Below are positions 1 to 4,960 of a DNA stretch of 7,488 nucleotides, one piece after another. Origin of the DNA: Emcibacter sp. (GTDB lineage: Bacteria > Pseudomonadota > Alphaproteobacteria > Sphingomonadales > Emcibacteraceae); contig JAGLJX010000248.1 of assembly GCA_023142175.1 (NCBI GenBank), positions 1 to 7,488 on the forward strand. Direction: 5' to 3'. A program made the position numbers and the translations under genes. Under the pieces are notes generated by a model that made no database searches, was not told the origin of the DNA, and saw nothing but the letters and a program-made list of their open reading frames with translations. Position 1 is the stretch's first letter. Every line of letters begins with the position of its first letter.

Positions 1-357
1 CTATGCTGGGACCAATATTCGGATGAGATCAAGGAAACCCTGAGGCGGGACGGGGTTTATTATGAACCCTGCGATTATGGTGATGAGCCATACGCTATGA
101 CGATGACACTTCTGCAAGAGGGGGATGATCACCTGATTATGGATAAGGCTATTGACCTTGACTGTCCGGTGCGGCTGGTTCATGGCATGAAGGACACTGA
201 CGTGCCACCGACAACGGCACAGCGAATATCAAACCAGCTTAAATCTGAAGATGTTGTCACGACCTATGTGAAAAATGGTGATCATCGCTTGTCCACAGAT
301 GCGGACTTAAAGAGGTTGTGTCAAATTGTTAAAGAAATCTCTGGGTTGTTAGTCTAA
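1..357 (+). CDS. Alpha/beta hydrolase, ABHD10-like (3' end only)
   Basis: The reading frame is open from base 1 and ends at TAA 355-357, so only about 118 C-terminal residues are present; the start and the nucleophilic-Ser elbow lie outside the window. The visible part carries the two other members of a hydrolase triad in their usual order: the Asp region in the strand CPVRLVHGMKDTDVP, and the His in NGDHRLS near the end. The stretch from LLQEGDDHLI through HGMKD to the GDHR segment resembles the C-terminal half of ABHD10-type esterases (a mitochondrial acyl-protein thioesterase / acyl-glucuronide esterase family with many alphaproteobacterial relatives). The substrate cannot be told from this piece. 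No signal peptide can be judged. No clear hairpin terminator follows; the next 110 bases are AT-rich and hold the promoter of the next gene. The hydrolase fold is secure; the ABHD10 subfamily is likely. Confidence 0.85.
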   Translation, partial: LCWDQYSDEIKETLRRDGVYYEPCDYGDEPYAMTMTLLQEGDDHLIMDKAIDLDCPVRLVHGMKDTDVPPTTAQRISNQLKSEDVVTTYVKNGDHRLSTDADLKRLCQIVKEISGLLV

Positions 358-385
358 TCAAAAAAATACTTAACCTATAAAATAA

Positions 386-414
386 TTGATAAAATTCGAA
401 TATACGTATATTAT
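386..414 (+). promoter_or_regulatory. Candidate sigma-70 promoter for the gene at 468
   Basis: TTGATA (386-391) and TATTAT (409-414) are separated by exactly 17 bases; each is close to the vegetative consensus. Transcription from here would give a 5' leader of about 45 bases before the ATG at 468. This is the best-matching promoter I can see in the window. It is a prediction from the sequence only. Confidence 0.6.
399..412. promoter_or_regulatory. 14-bp perfect palindrome inside the promoter (possible operator)
   Basis: AATATACGTATATT is a perfect inverted repeat. It fills the 3' part of the promoter spacer and overlaps the -10 element at 409-414. A dimeric repressor bound here would block RNA polymerase, so an operator role is plausible, but an AT-rich palindrome of this size can also arise by chance and no regulator gene sits next to it in the window. 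Confidence 0.4.
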
Positions 415-455
415 CATGTTCCTTTTCAAATGACTTGAAATTGATTCTAACAAAA

Positions 456-461
456 AAGGAG
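456..461 (+). promoter_or_regulatory. Ribosome binding site that fixes the start at ATG 468
   Basis: AAGGAG lies 6 bases before ATG 468. The frame is open further upstream to a TTG at 435, but that codon has no Shine-Dalgarno sequence and would put 11 mostly polar residues in front of an otherwise ideal signal peptide. The start is therefore 468. Confidence 0.85.
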
Positions 462-467
462 AGAACA

Positions 468-914
468 ATGTTGAAATATATATTGAGTGTTGTCGCGTCT
501 GTTTTTGTATGTGTGAGTCTTATGTCAACATCCGCATTATCAGCGGATAGAGTTTATGAAAGTGGTTCAGTGTGGAACATATCATTCGTTCAGACCAAAC
601 CGGGCAAATATAATGATTATCTGGCCGACCTGAAAAACGTCTGGCGGGTATATTTAGAAGCCCAAATGAAAGACGGGCATGTTTTATCCTATAAAATTTT
701 GAATGTGGCAGCCAGCCGTAAGAATGAATCTAATCTGGTTCTGATGGTGGAGTTTAAGAATTGGGCGTCATTTGACCGCGATGATGAATATTTTGAGAAG
801 ATGGCCGCAAAAATTCAGGGATCAGTGGAAAAATCCACACAGGCCAATGTTGACAGGGAGTCCTTAAGAATATTGAATGGTAGCGTCCTGCTTCAGGAAG
901 TGAAGTTCAAATAA
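468..914 (+). CDS. Small exported protein of unknown function, possible dimeric alpha/beta-barrel fold
   Basis: This is a 148-residue protein. Residues 1-25 form a signal peptide: Met-Leu-Lys, a hydrophobic core, and a probable cleavage after Ala-Leu-Ser-Ala (before DRVYES). The mature part of about 123 residues has no Cys and no transmembrane segment, so it should be periplasmic or secreted. It starts with a beta-like stretch (VWNISFVQTKPG), then a long amphipathic helix (about KYNDYLADLKNVWRVYLEAQ), then two more beta-like stretches (SYKILNV and LVLMVEFKNW). That order resembles ferredoxin-like dimeric alpha/beta-barrel proteins (NIPSNAP/ABM style); this is an inference from pattern, not a family match. 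It ends in tandem in-frame stops (TAA TAA). It has its own promoter at 386-414 and a hairpin terminator at 939-974, so it is probably monocistronic. I do not recognise a named family. Confidence 0.85.
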   Translation: MLKYILSVVASVFVCVSLMSTSALSADRVYESGSVWNISFVQTKPGKYNDYLADLKNVWRVYLEAQMKDGHVLSYKILNVAASRKNESNLVLMVEFKNWASFDRDDEYFEKMAAKIQGSVEKSTQANVDRESLRILNGSVLLQEVKFK

Positions 915-916
915 TA

Positions 917-928
917 ACCAATATTGGT
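917..928. repeat. 12-bp perfect palindrome between convergent genes
   Basis: ACCAATATTGGT lies in the 19-base gap between the stops at 914 and 934. On the minus strand it is followed by TATTATTT, so it could help end transcription of the SDR gene, but a usable stem would be only about 4 bp around an ATAT loop. Its function is uncertain. Confidence 0.3.
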
Positions 929-933
929 AACAT

Positions 934-1791
934 TCAAGGAAGGCTTCTCACAAGGTTTGAGAAGCCTTCTTTATAGGTGGGGTATGTAAGGGTGACATTA
1001 AGTTCTTGTTTTATCCGCCAGTTACGCACACGTTTATTTTCCGAATAGAACATCTTCAACAAGGGTGACATCTCGGCGTCATTATAGTCTATGGCTGGCA
1101 GATGGGGGCGGCCCAGCAGGTCACAGATAAAATCAATGACATCCGGTGTCGCCGCAGGCATATCATCAACCAGATTATAGCTTCGGCCCGGATTTGGGGC
1201 TTTCATGGATGCCATAAGCACCTGTGCAATATCATCCACATGAATGCGAGAGAAATATTGCCCCGGCTTGATAATTTTTTTCACCTTGCCATCCAGAATA
1301 CTGGTGAGCTGGCCGCGCTTCGGCCCGTAAATGCTGCCAAGGCGGAAAATATGCACGGGGATGTCATGGTTCTTCAACAGGTCAAGCCATGCCCGTTCCG
1401 CCGCCAGTCTCTGTTCGCCCTTATGCGAAGTGGGTGCGGGTGTTGTGTCATCATCGACCCAATCGCCATGCCGGTCGCCATAGATACCCGTGGTCGATAA
1501 ATACCCAAGCCATTTCAGACGCTTAAGTTCCGATATATCCACGCCGTGATGATGCAGAACAGGGTCGCCCATATCATCCTGAGGTGGGGTAGAAATCAGC
1601 ATATGGCTCACATCGTCAAGTTGTTGTGCTATGTCGGCCATAGGGGTGATGCCATCAAATATGGAGATGTTGTCATCGGAAGGCGTTCGGCACGTGCCGG
1701 AATACTGCCAGAATTGGTTTTTCTGCTTTAGATGCCGGATAAGATTCCGCGCACTATAGCCCATTCCGAAGGCGAATAGCTTTTGTCTCAT
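934..1791 (-). CDS. Atypical SDR / NAD-dependent epimerase-like protein (YeeZ type)
   Basis: The protein has 285 residues. It begins with a Rossmann dinucleotide motif of the short form GMGYSAR (residues 9-15). STPP follows at 67-70, STTGIYGD at 99-106, RLGSIYGP at 150-157 and SRIHVDDIA at 181-189, in the order seen in extended and atypical SDRs such as E. coli YeeZ. The usual catalytic Tyr-x-x-x-Lys is not evident: where extended SDRs have it, the sequence reads TSHKGEQRLAAE (121-132). That is typical of this subgroup, so it may bind a cofactor without classical epimerase chemistry. It is probably cytosolic. The ATG at 1789-1791 has only a weak CAGG-type ribosome site. The gene diverges from the TPR gene and converges on the exported-protein gene. 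YeeZ-like SDRs often lie near queG in alphaproteobacteria, as recalled, and here queG is two genes away on the same strand. The substrate is unknown. Confidence 0.85.
   Translation of the reverse strand: MRQKLFAFGMGYSARNLIRHLKQKNQFWQYSGTCRTPSDDNISIFDGITPMADIAQQLDDVSHMLISTPPQDDMGDPVLHHHGVDISELKRLKWLGYLSTTGIYGDRHGDWVDDDTTPAPTSHKGEQRLAAERAWLDLLKNHDIPVHIFRLGSIYGPKRGQLTSILDGKVKKIIKPGQYFSRIHVDDIAQVLMASMKAPNPGRSYNLVDDMPAATPDVIDFICDLLGRPHLPAIDYNDAEMSPLLKMFYSENKRVRNWRIKQELNVTLTYPTYKEGFSNLVRSLP
939..974 (+). terminator. Rho-independent terminator of the exported-protein gene, inside the SDR coding end
   Basis: A perfect 12-bp stem (939-950 pairs with 958-969) with a 7-base loop (951-957) is followed by TCTTTAT, a short U-rich tail, on the plus strand. 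It lies 25 bases after the stop at 914. On the minus strand the stem is followed by CTTGAATG, which is not T-rich, so it mainly serves the plus-strand gene. The whole hairpin is also coding sequence for the last residues of the convergent SDR. Confidence 0.7.
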
Positions 1792-1850
1792 TTCTAAACC
1801 TGACCCATATTCGTTTGATCTTGCCTGATTTTAAGGCCATATTCCTGCAA

Positions 1851-2645
1851 ATGAAATATTTAATGTCAATTATAATAATCTCAGGCCTGTTGCCAACACT
1901 GGCGCAGGCCTCGGAAATTAAATATCAGCACTGTATGACGCTGGTGGAAGGCAATGCCTTAGAGGCTGTAACATATGCCGATAACTGGATTTTTTCTGAT
2001 GCGGGCGGGGTTCCCGCGGGTCATTGCAAGGCGCTTGGCCTTCTTAGACTGGGCAAGGCAAAAGACGCCGCCCTGTTACTGGAAAATTTGGTCAATGATA
2101 TGGTCATTATGGGGGATGCTGACCCCGCAGAGGCGCAGAAAAACACCAGGCTTAAGGTGCAGCTTAACGCACAGGCGGCGCTGTCATGGAAGCAAGCCGG
2201 GGATTTAGACAAATCTTATGTGGCCTATAGCGCCGCCCTCTCCGGCATTGGTGCGAACAGGCCTGAAACCACGCGTACGCTTTATTATGAATTATATCTG
2301 GAACGGGGAACGCTGCAAATATTGCGCGGGCAATATAAGGCAGCGGCCAAGGATTTCACCCTTGCCATTGAGACGGACGCTCAACAGTTTGAAGGGTTTC
2401 TGCAAAGGGCCAAGGCTTTCCGCAAAAGGCGGGCTTTTCTGAAGGCAAGACTAGATTTGAAAATGGCTCAACGCCTGCAGGTGGACCATCCCGCCATTCT
2501 TCTGGAAAGTGGTATCCTTTTCCGGGAACAAGAACAAAATCTTGAGGCCCGGTTAGCGTGGCAGAGGATCATCGAGCTTTACCCAGATTCAGATTATGCT
2601 ATTACGGCCAGAATCAACATTGATTTGCTCAAGCCACAATTATGA
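1851..2645 (+). CDS. Exported tetratricopeptide-repeat protein
   Basis: From ATG 1851 this is a 264-residue protein. Residues 1-20 look like a signal peptide (Met-Lys, a hydrophobic run of Ile/Leu, cleavage after Ala-Gln-Ala), giving a periplasmic product. Mature residues from about 104 to 247 form helical repeats of TPR style, for example WKQAGDLDKSYVAYSAAL (113-130), LERGTLQILRGQYKAAAKDF (150-169), then units at about 180-210 and 213-246 ending in ELYPDS. The N-terminal part has two Cys (28 and 59), the second in GGVPAGHCKALGLLRLG, which could form a disulfide in the periplasm. Such TPR proteins are usually protein-binding adaptors; the partner is unknown. The frame extends upstream to TTG 1815, but no ribosome site supports it, and it would bury the signal peptide; ATG 1863 is a possible later start. 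No strong Shine-Dalgarno precedes 1851 either, so the start is moderately sure. Confidence 0.85.
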   Translation: MKYLMSIIIISGLLPTLAQASEIKYQHCMTLVEGNALEAVTYADNWIFSDAGGVPAGHCKALGLLRLGKAKDAALLLENLVNDMVIMGDADPAEAQKNTRLKVQLNAQAALSWKQAGDLDKSYVAYSAALSGIGANRPETTRTLYYELYLERGTLQILRGQYKAAAKDFTLAIETDAQQFEGFLQRAKAFRKRRAFLKARLDLKMAQRLQVDHPAILLESGILFREQEQNLEARLAWQRIIELYPDSDYAITARINIDLLKPQL

Positions 2646-2703
2646 CATAATTGCTCGGGAATATGCCTGCCACCGAATATAGTACGTAAATCAAACCCAA
2701 AAT

Positions 2704-2709
2704 GAGGAG
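2704..2709 (+). promoter_or_regulatory. Strong ribosome binding site for the Lys-rich miniprotein
   Basis: GAGGAG lies 6 bases before ATG 2716. It is among the best Shine-Dalgarno sequences in the window and argues that this low-complexity small gene is really translated. Confidence 0.8.
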
Positions 2710-2715
2710 ACTTCA

Positions 2716-2958
2716 ATGAGTAAGAATATTATTACACCAAAGCTAATGGTAGCAATTATGGCCGCAGCATCTTTTGCACTTAGCCCTGTTATGGTTCAAG
2801 CCGGTGAAGGCGATCATCATAAAAAAGCTGAAAAAATGGCGAAGAAAGAAGCTAAGAAAGCTGAGCATAAAGCCCACAAAGAAGGCAAAATGGCCGAAAA
2901 AGAAGAGCATAAAGCTAAAAAAGAAATGAAAAAACATAAAAAAGATTCAGAAGAATAA
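2716..2958 (+). CDS. Exported Lys/Glu/His-rich miniprotein of unknown function
   Basis: This is an 80-residue protein with a clear signal peptide (residues 1-29, cleavage after VQA). The mature 51 residues consist almost only of charged residues, Ala and Met: 18 Lys, 11 Glu, 2 Asp and 6 His, with no Cys and no aromatic residue. The pattern is a loose repeat of short units such as AEK-AKKE, EHKA and KEMKK. Such alternating charges favour a single long alpha helix or a disordered chain. The His residues (DHH, EHK, AHK, EEHK, KKHKK) could bind metal, and the net positive charge could bind lipopolysaccharide, nucleic acid or an acidic protein; these are guesses. It is reliable as a gene because it has a strong ribosome site, a typical signal peptide and a strong terminator right after it. 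Transcription may start in 2646-2700, but no promoter there is convincing. I do not recognise a named family. Confidence 0.8.
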   Translation: MSKNIITPKLMVAIMAAASFALSPVMVQAGEGDHHKKAEKMAKKEAKKAEHKAHKEGKMAEKEEHKAKKEMKKHKKDSEE

Positions 2959-2985
2959 TCACTATTCTGAGAAGTTTTGAGAGAA

Positions 2986-3014
2986 GGGGTGCTTGCATCC
3001 CTTTTTTTGTTTTT
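2986..3014 (+). terminator. Strong rho-independent terminator of the Lys-rich miniprotein gene
   Basis: GGGGTG (2986-2991) pairs with CATCCC (2996-3001), with one G-T pair, around a CTTG tetraloop. It is followed by TTTTTTTGTTTTT (3002-3014). The tract lies 28 bases after the stop at 2958 and 17 bases before the queG stop on the other strand. The reverse orientation has no T-rich tail of similar quality. Confidence 0.88.
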
Positions 3015-3030
3015 GTAAGCCGAAGGTATC

Positions 3031-4149
3031 TTACCTGAGCCACTCGCCGCAGATATCCTGATCTGTTTCGGTATCGTAATATTTATTTTTAAGATCCTGA
3101 AACGCCTCATTATCACATAATTGTCCCAGCGCCCATACGGCCATGGCGCGGACGTGAACAGAGGGGTCTTTTAACTTTCGTTCCACATTCGTAATGAAAT
3201 TTACGTCGCCACTATTGCCGATGGCGATGAGCACATTGCGGATGAAATAATCACGGCCGATGCGTTTTATGGGTGAGCCGGAAAAAACCTGCCGGAAAGA
3301 TTGATCGTCCAGCTCTACAAGGTCGGCAAGCTCCGGGAAAGCCAGTTCAGCGCGGGGCAGATACGCGGGTTCGTCCAGCTTGCGGGCATATTTATTCCAC
3401 GGGCAAACCGCCAGACAATCATCGCAGCCATAGATGCGATTGCCGATGGGTTTCCGGAACTCCTCCGCGATATGGCCTTTATATTCAATGGTCAGGTACG
3501 ATATGCAACGGCGGGCGTCCAACTGGTAAGGGGCCGGGAAGGCTTTTGTCGGGCATATATCCAGACATTTTTGACAGCTTCCGCAATGGTCTGTTTCATA
3601 TTTATCCGCTGTGAGATCAAGGGTGGTGAAGATACTACCCAGAAACAGCCATGAGCCATATTGGCGGCTGACCAGATTAGTATGCTTGCCCTGCCAGCCG
3701 AGCCCGGCCTTTTCTGCAAGCGGTTTTTCCATTACCGGCGCGGTATCCACAAAGACCTTGACCTCGGCATCAAATGTTCGGTGAATGTCGCGGGCAACCT
3801 GTTTCAGCTTCTTTTTAACCACGTCATGATAGTCTTTGCCGCGGGCATAGACCGATATATTACCCCTGTCTTTTAATTTAAGGTTTTCAAGCGGGTCTTG
3901 ATCCGGGCCGTAATTCATGGCGAGCAGGATAATGCTTTTTACCTCCGGCCACAGGGTGCGGGGGTCTGAGCGTCTGTCGGCCTTTTCCTTCATCCAAGCC
4001 ATGTCGCCATGTCGGTCAAGATCAAGAAATTCACGGAAATGATCTGCATTTGGTTCAAGACCGCCGGGGTCTGTGATTCGGATCAGATCAAAGCCCGCAG
4101 TCTGTGCCGCCCGGATGATATGCTCTTTGACGTCCCGCGGGTTCGACAT
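3031..4149 (-). CDS. queG: Epoxyqueuosine reductase QueG
   Basis: QueG performs the last step of queuosine synthesis, reducing epoxyqueuosine in the anticodon of tRNAs with GUN anticodons; it is a cytosolic cobalamin and 4Fe-4S enzyme. The protein has 372 residues, normal for the long form of the family. The N-terminal half is the cobalamin-binding domain, with VDTAPVMEKPLAEKAGLGW (134-152) holding the conserved catalytic Asp135. A ferredoxin-like part follows: C189-x2-C192-x2-C195-x3-C199, then C215 and C242-x2-C245-x3-C249 in GCDDCLAVCPWN, enough for two 4Fe-4S clusters. The C-terminus (about 296-350, VRAMAVWALGQL) is a HEAT-like repeat used for tRNA contact. The ATG at 4147-4149 is two bases after the upstream gene's stop (TGA-TC-ATG) and has no Shine-Dalgarno of its own, so translation is probably coupled to the GST-fold gene. 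No defect is visible. Confidence 0.97.
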   Translation of the reverse strand: MSNPRDVKEHIIRAAQTAGFDLIRITDPGGLEPNADHFREFLDLDRHGDMAWMKEKADRRSDPRTLWPEVKSIILLAMNYGPDQDPLENLKLKDRGNISVYARGKDYHDVVKKKLKQVARDIHRTFDAEVKVFVDTAPVMEKPLAEKAGLGWQGKHTNLVSRQYGSWLFLGSIFTTLDLTADKYETDHCGSCQKCLDICPTKAFPAPYQLDARRCISYLTIEYKGHIAEEFRKPIGNRIYGCDDCLAVCPWNKYARKLDEPAYLPRAELAFPELADLVELDDQSFRQVFSGSPIKRIGRDYFIRNVLIAIGNSGDVNFITNVERKLKDPSVHVRAMAVWALGQLCDNEAFQDLKNKYYDTETDQDICGEWLR

Positions 4150-4151
4150 GA

Positions 4152-4820
4152 TCAGAAATCGAGGTTCTTATAATGGGGTACGGGCGGCAGCCCGGCGATC
4201 AGGTCTTTGAGTAAAGGCCGAAAAGAGGGCCGTGATTTGATGCGGGCATACCAGTCTTTCGCACCCTCAAAGTTTTCCCACGGAACATCGCCCAGATAAT
4301 CAATGCAGGACAGATGGGCCGCCGCCGTAATATCGGCATAGGATATATTATCCCCGCCGAGCCAGTTACGCCGCTCTGCCAGATATTCGATATATTTTAA
4401 ATGCTGCTTGATGTTCATGGCGGCACAACGAATATTATTGGCTTCGGGTACGCCAAGTTTGAGAAAGCGTTTCATGACTTTTTCCGTAATCAACAGCGCG
4501 GTAACTTCTTCGTTAAATTTGACCTCGAACCAGTCGATAAGCCGGCGGATTTCCCCACGTTCGGCGGCAGTTTTGCCCAGCAATGGCACATCGGGCGAAC
4601 TTTCCTCCAGATATTCACGGATGGCATAACCGCCCGACAGGACTAACCCATAGTCCTGAACCATAACCGGGACCGTTCCCGCCGGGTTCAGGGCGAGAAA
4701 ATCATGCCGTCTGGCCCATGGCAGTTCAAGGGCCATATCAAATTCAATATCTTTTTCCACCATCGCAATACGGATTGCTCTGGAGGCGGGTGAAAACCAA
4801 TAATGATATAATTTATTCAT
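4152..4820 (-). CDS. Glutathione S-transferase-fold protein, candidate FzlA-like FtsZ-associated protein
   Basis: The protein has 222 residues. Residues 1-75 form a thioredoxin-like GST N-domain: YHYWFSPASRAIRIA (5-19), the NPAGTVPVM stretch with the cis-Pro at 51, and SGGYAIREYLEE (62-73). The rest is the helical C-domain, with the N-capping motif SYADITAAAHLSCIDYLGDV (160-179) and KDWYARIKSRPSF. Two features recall the FtsZ-localised protein FzlA, an essential GST-fold division regulator described in Caulobacter: a Trp in the basic stretch ELPWARRHDF (32-41), and the C-terminal tail ending PHYKNLDF, which in FzlA carries a residue needed for FtsZ binding. This is recalled, not aligned, so a plain glutathione transferase remains possible. 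The gene is the first of a two-gene unit with queG, with a 2-base gap. Its ATG (4818-4820) has a weak ribosome site. It diverges from the cation transporter across a 140-base gap with a palindrome. Confidence 0.9.
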   Translation of the reverse strand: MNKLYHYWFSPASRAIRIAMVEKDIEFDMALELPWARRHDFLALNPAGTVPVMVQDYGLVLSGGYAIREYLEESSPDVPLLGKTAAERGEIRRLIDWFEVKFNEEVTALLITEKVMKRFLKLGVPEANNIRCAAMNIKQHLKYIEYLAERRNWLGGDNISYADITAAAHLSCIDYLGDVPWENFEGAKDWYARIKSRPSFRPLLKDLIAGLPPVPHYKNLDF

Positions 4821-4872
4821 GAATCGGACTTTACATAAAGCGGTTAGAAATGTCCTAGAAAAAATCGATATT

Positions 4873-4888
4873 ATTCAAATATTTGAAT
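4873..4888. promoter_or_regulatory. 16-bp perfect palindrome, possible ArsR-family (SqrR/BigR-type) operator
   Basis: ATTCAAATATTTGAAT is a perfect inverted repeat in the middle of the 140-base gap between the divergent GST-fold gene and the cation transporter. It has the form ATTC-N8-GAAT, the pattern reported for the sulfide-responsive ArsR-family repressor SqrR of Rhodobacter. It lies just upstream of a candidate promoter for the transporter. Binding by such a repressor is an inference; no ArsR gene is present in the window. Confidence 0.45.
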
Positions 4889-4890
4889 GA

Positions 4891-4919
4891 TTGATTAAAG
4901 GTTTGCCTGTATAAATTAT
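4891..4919 (+). promoter_or_regulatory. Weak candidate promoter for the cation transporter
   Basis: TTGATT (4891-4896) and AATTAT (4914-4919) are 17 bases apart and match the vegetative consensus at 4 of 6 positions each. A second inverted repeat, TATAAAT-T-ATTTATA (4910-4924), covers the -10 region. The whole gap is AT-rich, so chance matches are likely. Confidence 0.3.
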
Positions 4920-4960
4920 TTATATACCAACAGTCTAACATTGAAAGCCAACATATACTT

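Noticed and set aside
435..467. Upstream TTG start for the exported protein at 468
   Set aside because: No ribosome site precedes it, and AAGGAG sits 6 bases before ATG 468, which also gives a clean signal peptide.
1102..1500. Plus-strand open frame of 132 codons inside the SDR gene
   Set aside because: It is antisense to a well-supported SDR, has no ribosome site and shows no recognisable motif.
1975..2442. Alternative plus-strand frames inside the TPR gene
   Set aside because: They are out-of-frame shadows of the TPR protein, rich in Arg, Trp and Pro in a way that is typical of wrong frames.
2658..2688. Possible EcfG-type general stress promoter before the Lys-rich gene
   Set aside because: GGAAT and CGTA are present but 22 bases apart, against about 16-17 expected.
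3017..3037. Short inverted repeat GGTA-AGA-TACC at the end of queG as a terminator
   Set aside because: The stem is only 4 bp, and the minus strand downstream is not T-rich.
2817..3116. Minus-strand open frame across the Lys-rich gene and its terminator
   Set aside because: The protein is a Phe/Ser/Leu-rich mirror of the AAA/GAA codons on the plus strand and crosses a strong terminator.
3273..3876. Plus-strand open frames antisense to queG
   Set aside because: queG is certain, and these frames have no start signals or family features.
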